Source of the DNA: Reclinomonas americana ATCC 50394
Lineage: Eukaryota > Jakobida > Jakobea > Jakobida
NCBI GenBank assembly: GCA_048213135.1
Contig: PS015038.1
Location: 251,735-275,111 of the forward strand
Direction: 5' to 3'
Length of the DNA stretch: 23,377 nt
Shown: positions 10,501 through 19,500 of the stretch, piece after piece
How the letters are laid out: the number at the start of each line of letters is the position of its first letter
Numbering within the stretch: the first letter of the stretch is position 1
The notes under the pieces: model-generated
What the model saw: the letters and a program-made list of their open reading frames with translations, nothing else
The model's database searches: none
What the model was told of the DNA's origin: nothing
Program-made: the position numbers and the translations under genes

Positions 10501-13500
10501 GACGAGTACGTGTGGACGGCCAATCAGGAGTGCGAAGTGCAGACGTGGCGGGAGGTTTGTGCCGTGTGCTTCGTCATTTCGAAATGTATCCAGTCGTATT
10601 GATTGCGTCACAGAGCTCGATGAGCAACTTCCCCTCATCGCCGCCGCCGGTGTGGACAGCGGCAGAGGACTTGCCGAATCGGTTTGTCGCGCTGACTGGA
10701 AAGAGTTTGACGGCCATGTTGGTGAGCTTTTCCGAGTCTGTGATGTCGTTCTAGCGGTCTCTCTCTCGCTCTCTCCCTCTCTCTCCCTCTCTATTTCTGA
10801 CTCGCCCACTCTTCGTGGCCCTCGCAGCGCCAACGCAAGGCCCGCATCCAGGAGCGTGCTGCCGCCGAGAGAGCAGCAGCAAGCGCCTCTGCGGGAAGTG
10901 CTGCTGCAGCTGCTGCTGCTCCGTCGCCGTTCGCATCGCCGGCCGTCAAGATCACGCCGCCGACGCCGTCTGCACCCATGTCGCAGATGCAGTTTGAGAT
11001 TGACGAAGAGCTGCCGGAGGCGTCGGCAGTGAGACGGCCACCGCTGCGCACTGCAGTGTCTGAACCGAGTCTCGGGCTGGGCGTGCAGCGGTCACTGGAG
11101 CGCAGGGCCTCCGACGACGACGAGCTGATGCTCTCTGACAGTGGCTCCGAGGCCACCGAGGTCACCGCCCCGGTGACTGTGGCGGCACCGTCGGCCGCCG
11201 TCGTGCCCGTGTTCACCACTGGCACCGATTTGTGGCTGATCGACCGCAGTGGCACACATGTGCAAGTTCATAACACGGTGGTACGTCACTACTGTTCACC
11301 ATTTTTTCTTTGCACATACGCGCTGACGTGCCTCTCTCTCTTTGACGCATGCCACCAGGACAACTCTGTTCGCGTGGTTCCGATCGATTCACCGCGTGTC
11401 TTGTCTGCGGCGCTGGTCAGCGACCACGTGTGGTTGGGTTTGGAGAGTGGCCAAGTGGCCGTGCACGATGCCACTACGGTCGCGTTCCGTCGCCATCTAA
11501 GTCAAGTGTTTAGTGAGAACGGTGTTTTGTGCGTGTTGCCGGTGCCGAGCGCTGGTAGTGGCCACGAGTGGAGACCTGCAGTTGCGCAACAACATCCACG
11601 GTCACCTCTTCTTCTTGTTCCTGCAGACCTCTGATGCTCTTCGCGTCCATTGGTGACAGACGGTGTGGCTCGGCGGTGCTGATAGCACGATTCGCGTGGT
11701 GGCGCAAAATACCGAGTCCATCATCCGCATTCGGCGCATCCATCGCGGTCCCGTGAATTGCCTGTGTTTCCATGGCAATTATCTGTGGAGCGGCAGTGCC
11801 GATTCGACCATTGTGGTGCACAATTTGACCACGGAGACGGAGGACTGCGTGCTGGTGGCGCACGAGGATGCGATTGTAGACCTGCGGGCCGATGAGCGAC
11901 ATCTGTACTCGAGCTCAGCCGACTGCCGGCTGGTTGTGTGGCGGCGCAGCAGTCAGGGAGTTGCGTAGCTCGATGCGGTGTGTCAGGTCAAATTTCCGTG
12001 CACTGACTTTGAAACCACGCAGTCTATCTGTGAACCGATTCGCGAGTGGCGGTCACCGCTGCCACTGACGACGCTGTGCCCGCGCGATCACACACTGTGG
12101 AGTGGCTCGCATCGCACGGTGCACGCGATCAGCGTCGACAGTTTGCGTGTGGTGGAGTCGCATGTGGTGTCGTCGGAGTGGGTGCTGCGAATATTACCGT
12201 CGAGCAGCGGTGGAATCTGCGTCGTCGATGGTGGTGCAGCGTTGCACTTTTTCGACGAAGAGGTCTGTGTGTGTGTGTGTGTCGTTCCTCTGTGTGGCGC
12301 TTCAATGCAGTGCGTTCTCAATTGATTCGTGTGCAGCACGAGCACTTGGAGGAGACGGCGTCCGCCGCGTCGCTGCGCGAGATTCCAATGGAGCACGCGT
12401 GGTCGACGCAGCATTTCCAGTTGTGCTCGTCGCGTGAGGAGGTTGTGCTGCCGCCGGACCGCGAGCATTTCTCTGCGTTTGCCACACAGACCATTGGACT
12501 CGCGCCTCTGCCGGCCGGCGAGCATCATCACAATGGCGACGTGGAGCAGGCCGAGGCGGTTGACGATGAGATCGAAATACACGCGTCGGCATCCCCCGTG
12601 GCAGGGTCGGCAGCCGTAGCCGCCATGCGGGATCGACAATCGGCTGCCGAGGACACGCCAGCCCCGCGCATCACGTCACCACAGGGCCGGCATCAGCGAC
12701 AATCGTCGCCACCTGACCGAATCCGAACAACCATGGGCGGTGACGACGAGAGCGGCGAACACGAGCTGGAGGTCGACGGTCCGCGCTCCTCCTTTGAGGA
12801 TCAGCACAATGTCATTATGCAGCTGCGACAGACGTTGCTTGCCGCCGATTCACCCACGGGTCACTCGGCATCACAACAGCAGCGCATTGCCGCGCTGCTT
12901 GATCGACTGGAGCAGTCGCGCCCGGCTCACCATCACGACGACGAGGACAGGATCGCCGGCGCTGGCAGAGGCCAGAGTGCCGGCAGTGTTGCCGAGCGTC
13001 CGAGTCTGGACGACTCCACGCTGCAACGGTACCGTGAACCGGCGGCGCCAGGCAGCACGACAGCAGCAGCGGCGGCGGCGGCAGCAGCGGCGGCAGCAGT
13101 CCAAGAGGAGCTGGAGGTCGCCAAGAGTGAGCTGTCCAGTAGCCTGGCTCGCCTCGAAACGCAGGAGATGGAGACCAAGTTGCGCGGCAGTGGTGCCGTA
13201 TTTCTTGTTCAACGGCGACAATATCTCACCTTTGTGTGTGTGTGTGTACACAGAAACGCGCTGGCCCGACTGCAAGCGCAGGTGGACGACGCACACCGAA
13301 AGGGTGCGGCGCGCGAGGCCGAGTTGCTGAAGCAGCTCGACGAGGCGCGTGGCCAGGTTCGCGAGCGCGATGCGCGCATCCGAGAACTGAGCACGCTGGT
13401 GGAGGCGGAGCGATCGGCGCGCAATCTGCTGGAGGACGAGCTGGCGGCCGAGCGAATCGCCAAGGAGTCTAATGCGAGTGGGGCGGCGCTCGCGCAGGAG

Positions 13501-16500
13501 AATGCTGAGCGGAAGCGCGCGCAGCTGGTGGATGAACTCGACAAGGTACGAGGAGGTGGTGCTTTCTTCACCGACAGCGGTGGTGGTGGTCGCTCTTTGT
13601 ACAAATGAACGAGCGAGTTGCCGCGGAACACGATAGTGGGGATCAGAGGGGGAGTGGGGCGCTGGGAGGGTGGTTGAGATGATGATGGTCGGCTCATGGT
13701 GTGTGTTGTTTTGTTGTTGTTTTCTCCCTTGTGGCGCATGTTGCACGTGCAGATGAGGAAGAACATGGAAGTCCAGGCAGCTGCACTTGTCGAGCTGGAG
13801 AGAGCACGTGATGAACTCAGCCAAGCACGCGAGCTTCTCGAGAGGACGGTCGGTGCGCAGCGGATCGAGCTGGCCTTGGTACGCGACGAGAACGAGAAAC
13901 ACAAGGGCGAAATCGAAAATCAAAAGGTTTGTCGATCATCGTATGCATGCCAGCCACGCAGAGACGCAACGTCGCTGACAGACAGTGGTTGATGTGACAC
14001 GCAGGTGCTGCTGGCCGAGAGCCTCCGTGAACAGTACGATCTGCAGTTGCAGTTGGATCGGTTGCAAGCTTCGCTGGAGCAGCAGACACAGGCGTGCCGG
14101 CGAGCGCAGACGGACGCCGATGAGCTGCGGATCGCACACCACGAGCTCTGTGTTCTTGAGCAACAGACGGTGGCACAGCGGGACGAACTTGCACACGAGC
14201 GAGATGCACTGCAGCGCACGCGTGCCAATTTGGAGAAGGACCTCGAATCGGCGCACGCTCGCGTGGAGTCACTGGAGCGTGACAAGGTGCGATTGCCGGT
14301 GTTGCAGGAAAAATCCAGTTTTCTTTGCTGGCACTCACTACGCGCACAGAACACATGGATGCAGCAAGCCGACGAAGTGGCTCGTGAACGGGACACTGCC
14401 ATCAAGGAGAAGGGCGCACTGGCACGCGAGCGACAAACCCTCGCACAGCAGTGTGAGATGCTGGAGGTTGAGCGTGACAATGTGCTGGCCCAGAGGAACA
14501 AGCTGGAGACGCAGCTGAATGCTGTGTCTGGCTCCGAGCAGGAGGTGCGGCAGCGAGCGACTGCCACGGTGGAGGAACTCGACACTCTGAAGCAACAGCA
14601 CAGCGCCCTCGCCAAGCGTCTGGAGTTGTCGGAGGCGGCGGAGCACGAGGCACGCTCACTGATTGAGGTGCTGCGACAGGACGCGGCGCAGCTGCGTGCC
14701 GACCTCAAAGTTGGTGTCGAGGAGCGCGAGCGTCTGTCACTCGATGCCACGCGATGGAGGTCGCAATCTGAGGAGTCGGCGCGTGTTGGCGAGGTGAGCG
14801 CGAGGTTATTTTCCTCTTCCACTCCCTGCTTTTGTCACTCAATTATTGCAACGTTTGTGCGCAGGATCTCCGCACGCAACTCGACGCAGCTGGCAAGGAG
14901 CGCGACGGCCTGTCGGCCAAGCTGGCACAATTGGAGGCGTCCCTGCATGGCGTCAAGGAGGAACGCGATCAGCTCGATCAGCAGCTTGCCGCCGCGAACG
15001 AGGAGCGCCGCCGGCTGCGCAGCGATCTCGATGCCACCAGCCGCGCACGCGATGAGCTGGCGCAACAGCTGGCCGACGCTGCGGCAGCGCACAAGGACGC
15101 ATTCGCCGCTGCGGCGGTGGAGCGAGATGGCCTGCAGCAGCAACTGCAGGCATTGGGTGACGAGTGCGCGCAGGTGCGCCAGTCGCTGCGGGAGGCGTGT
15201 GATGAGCGCGACGCCGTTGCGGAGCAAATGGCAGCCAACGTGGCGGAGCATGAGCAGGAGGTGGACGGATGGCGCGCACAACACCAGGCGATGCAGGAGG
15301 AGTTGGAGCGCATGCAGCACGGCGTGCAGACGAACAGCGCTGAGATGCAGAAGCAGGTGGTGCAACTCGACAGCGAGCGCACTCGCTTGCAGTCTGAGCT
15401 CGCCAAACAAACACAGGTGACGGTTGATGCTCAGGCTCACGCCAGCACGCTCCAGCAGCGTGTCGATTCGCTGACCGAGAACATGGCGGCAAGCGAGGAT
15501 TCTGTGCGTCGTCTGACGGAGGAGCTCACATCCTCCACGTCGGCGTGCGCCGATTTGCGACAAGCGATTGCCGACGTGGAACGTGAACGTGACGACCTGC
15601 AGTCGCATGTGAACGAACTGCAGCGGGCGCGTGATTCCCTGCAAGCAGAGGCGGCTGGAGTCACTCGGGAACGTGACGCACTGCAGCAGCGCCTGGAGCA
15701 GAGCACTGCCGATGCACACGCCGAGTCGGTGCGTCTGACGGAGCAGTTGAGCGCGTGTCACGCACAGCTGGCCGCGGCCGAGGCCGAGGTGGAGATGTTG
15801 CGGGAGGTCAAGGTGCATTTGGAGCAGCGAGTGGAGGCGGCCGCCGACGAGATCGCCTTGTCGGTGGTGGAGGTGGCGCGAACGAGTGGCGAACGCGACG
15901 CTGCCGCTGCTGATCGAGACCGCCTCAGTGCGCTCTGCGCGCACCTCGACTCCCAACTGGCGGCTGTGGATGCCGACAAGAGCACGCTAGCCGCGTCGCT
16001 GTCGCGCTTGGCCGACGAAGTACAGCAGCTGTACGAGGAGAAGGCGACCGTGGAGGAGCACTGTGCCGAGTTGCAGCGCAACTTGACCGCGTCTGTGACC
16101 GAGTGCGACCGACTGACGCGCATTGTGACCCGCACGGAGGCGCATGCCGCCACGCTCGAGCAGCGCCTGGTGGAGGAGGAGAAGAGCGTGCGTGACCTGC
16201 GAGAGGACAAGGAGGCCATTGGTCGTGAACTGGTGCGAGTCAGCGAGGAGCGCGGTGCTGCCGAGGCGCGGGTGGAGGATTTGCAGGTGCGACTCGACGG
16301 CAGCGAACAGCAGGGCGCTGTACTGCAGGTGCGTTTGGACGAGGCGCTGCAGTCGGCCGACGAGTTGCGACGTTTGGTGGAGACTCTGCGCGGCAGCAAG
16401 GAGTCGGTGGCCGACTCATTGGCCTCACTTGACCGAGAGCACAAGCGCTGTGTCGACGAGCTGGCATCGGCGCTCCGTCGCGTCGATGAACTTGAACGTG

Positions 16501-19500
16501 ATCTGGGCGACACGCAAGCCACGTTGCGTGATGCGCAGGCCAACGGTGCGGCACTGGAGCAGCAGCTGATCGACGACAGGGAGGCACGCCGCAAGAGTGA
16601 TGCACAGTGGGCGCAGCGGTCCGAGGCCGACAAGGCGTTGCATGTGGCGACGGTGACGCAGCTGCAGCGTGATTTGGAGTCGCGGGTGCACGAAGTGGAG
16701 ACGCTGGCGACGCGCTTGCAGAAGAGCGCGGAAGAGTTGTCTGCCGCGCAGCTGGTGCTGGAGGAGAAGCGGCACGAGCTGGCGCAGGTACTGGCCGACT
16801 TGAAGCAGAAGACGAACGAGCTGCAGCGACTGGACGCCGACTACAGCAGTGCCGTGGACCAGATGCAGCAGACCGACGCAGAGTGTGAACGGCTGGCGGC
16901 TGAGCTGGATGAGTGTCAGCGGCGCATGCGACTGGCTGCGGAGCAGGCGGCTCACGCACACGACGCCCGGGAGCGCGAGGTGCAGGCTCTCAACGATGAG
17001 ATCGCCGTCCTCCGCGACGAGATCGACCGCTTGCTGACGGTGACGGCGCAAGAGCGCATGCAGCATGCGGCCGGCGCCGACGCCTTGCGCAACGAGGTGG
17101 AGCGCACAGTGGCGCAACTCGGCGAGGTCAGCCTGATGGAGCAGCGACTGCAAGCGGAGCTGCGAGTGGCCACCGGGCAGCTGGCATCAGCGCAGTCATT
17201 CCGACATCGCCAAGCGCAGCAGCATGAGGCTGCGGCGGCCGAGGCTGACGAGTTGCGGGTGCGCTACGAGGACGCAGTGCGTGTGCTGCGCGAGCAGGAG
17301 GCCGCGAGCAGTGAGACGAACGCCCAGCTGGACATGTCGCTGGAGCAGTCCGAACGACTGGAGCACGAAAAGAGGCAACTGAGGAGCCGTCTGGAGGCCA
17401 CCATGTTGGAGCGTGACGCCGAGTCGTTGGCGCATGGCGAGACACGAGGCGCGTTGCAACACCTGCGTCAGCGCATGCAAGATGTGGAGGCTGAGCGAGC
17501 GGATCTGCATGCCCGAGTTCTCTCACTGCAACAACAGCTGGCATCCTCGGAGGCCGCCTGTCGCGTGGCGGAGCAGCTGACCGAGAGCACACGCAAGCAG
17601 TTGGCCGACGCGGAGGCTCGTCACGCACACGAACTGGAGCGGACACGTGCGGCGCACGAGAGCAGCCTCTCTGCCGAACGCGCTGCCCGGGAGCACACCG
17701 AGCAACGGTACAACGAACAGAGTCGGCAGGTCGCCGACCTCGAAGCGGCGCTCCGCAGCAGTCGTGAGGCCGTCGATGCGTCGCAGCGACAACTCGGCGA
17801 GCAGCTGGACAAGACGAGACAGGTGGAAGCCAGTCTGGCGGCGAGTACGCAGCGGTGTCGCACCTTGGAGGGGGAGGTCGACGAGGTGCGAGAGGAGGCG
17901 GATCGACTGCGCGTGCGGCTGAGTGCGGAGGCGCAGAATGCCGAGGTGCAAGCGCAGGAGGTGCGCGACTTGCACATCACTGTGCAGACGCTACGCAGGC
18001 AGTTGGAGCAGGAAACAGTGCGGCGCGCATCATTGGCTGCCGCCGCGGTCTCTCCTGGAAAGCTGGCCATGGCGAACGCCGAGCGTGACCAAGTGACCGA
18101 ACGGTGCCGCGATCTGGAGGAGGCACTCACGGAGGCGGCCGCCGATCGCGGCACGCTGCAGGCAGACCTGACGGCCACGCAGGCCGACTTGGCGGACGTG
18201 CGTCAGCGCCTGGTGGACACGACCGTGGAGCGCGACACGTATCGCCGTCGCGCCGACGCGGCAGAACGCGAGCTGCTGGAGACGACGCAGAATGTTGATG
18301 CACTGGAGCGCGAGCGCACGTCGGCGGTGGAGCGTGAGCGGTCGGTGTTGCGGCAGCGCGATGCGCTGCAGAGTCAGGTGCTGGAGCTGGAGCGCTCGCT
18401 GAGCGATTCCCTGGAAAAGTTGAGTGTGCTGCGCGACGACAATCGCCGTCTGCAGGCGCAAGTGGATTCGGCAGTGGATGAGCGCGACTACGCCGTGGCC
18501 TCCAGCACGCGTCTCTCCGATCTGTATGCCCTGGAGACATCGCAAGTCGAGGAACAGTTGCGGTCTCTGCGCGAGCGTCTGGATCGAACCGAGGCGGAAC
18601 TGGCTGCGGAGAGTCGGCGAGCGCACGAAGCGGAGAGGCAAGTGCGCGAGTCGGACGAGGCAACGCGCGAGGCGCAGCGTCAGCACCGTCACACGCAGAC
18701 GGAGCGTGAGCGGCTTGAATCCGAGTGTGCGACTTTGCGAGCGGAGCTGGCCGCGCATGCCGCCCGCTGGGACCACACCAAAGTGCAGTTCGAGGCTCTC
18801 TCGAGCAAGCATTCGTCGGCGGTGGAGCGCTACGAGGTGTTGGTGCGGGAGAACGAGCAGCTGACGCGCGACCATCGAGTGCTGGTGCAGGCGCAGGAGA
18901 CGGCGGTGGCCGAACTGGCCGCGGCGTTTGTGGCTCGTGACACGGCATTGGCGCAGGCTGACCGACTGCAATCGCAGCTGACCAGCAAGGAATCGGAGTT
19001 TAACGAGCTGCAGCGCACGGTGCAGGAGGTGACGGCAGAGTGTGCTGCCATGCAGACCGACTTTGTGCAGTTGCAGGTGAGAGCAAGTCGTCGTGAAATG
19101 TGTTGTTGTTGTGTTGTTGTTGTTGTCTTCCTCACTCACTCACCGTGTATATGTGGCGTGCACGCAACAGCGGGAACTGAGCGAGTTGCGCGAGCAGCGC
19201 GAGCGCGTGGCACACGAGCAGCGGCAGCTGTCGCACGCACGCGACGATTTGGAGACGCAGCTGCAGCGAAGCAAGGCAGACATGGAGCGGCGGGATGCAG
19301 CGTGGCGAGAGCAAGTGGCCGACCTGCAGAGCCGACTGGAATCGACGGTGGTGCGCTTCCAGAGCGAGAAGCGCGAGTGGTCCACCGAGCGCACCACGAT
19401 GGAGGTGCGCCTGGCCTCGTTGGAGGTCGCAGCGCAGGACAAGGGTGTTGCGCAGGATGAGATCGACCGGCTGCAACAAAAGCTGGAGGCGCACAAGAGC

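Noticed and set aside
11966-11968. TAG that appears to end the third propeller
   Set aside because: It lies just inside intron 11960-12022. Splicing restores the remaining blades and matches an intron position shared with propellers 1 and 2.
14835-15956. Long minus-strand open frames opposite the coiled-coil exon (also 18030-19139)
   Set aside because: They are His/Leu/Gln/Arg-rich mirror images of the heptad-coding strand with no independent support.
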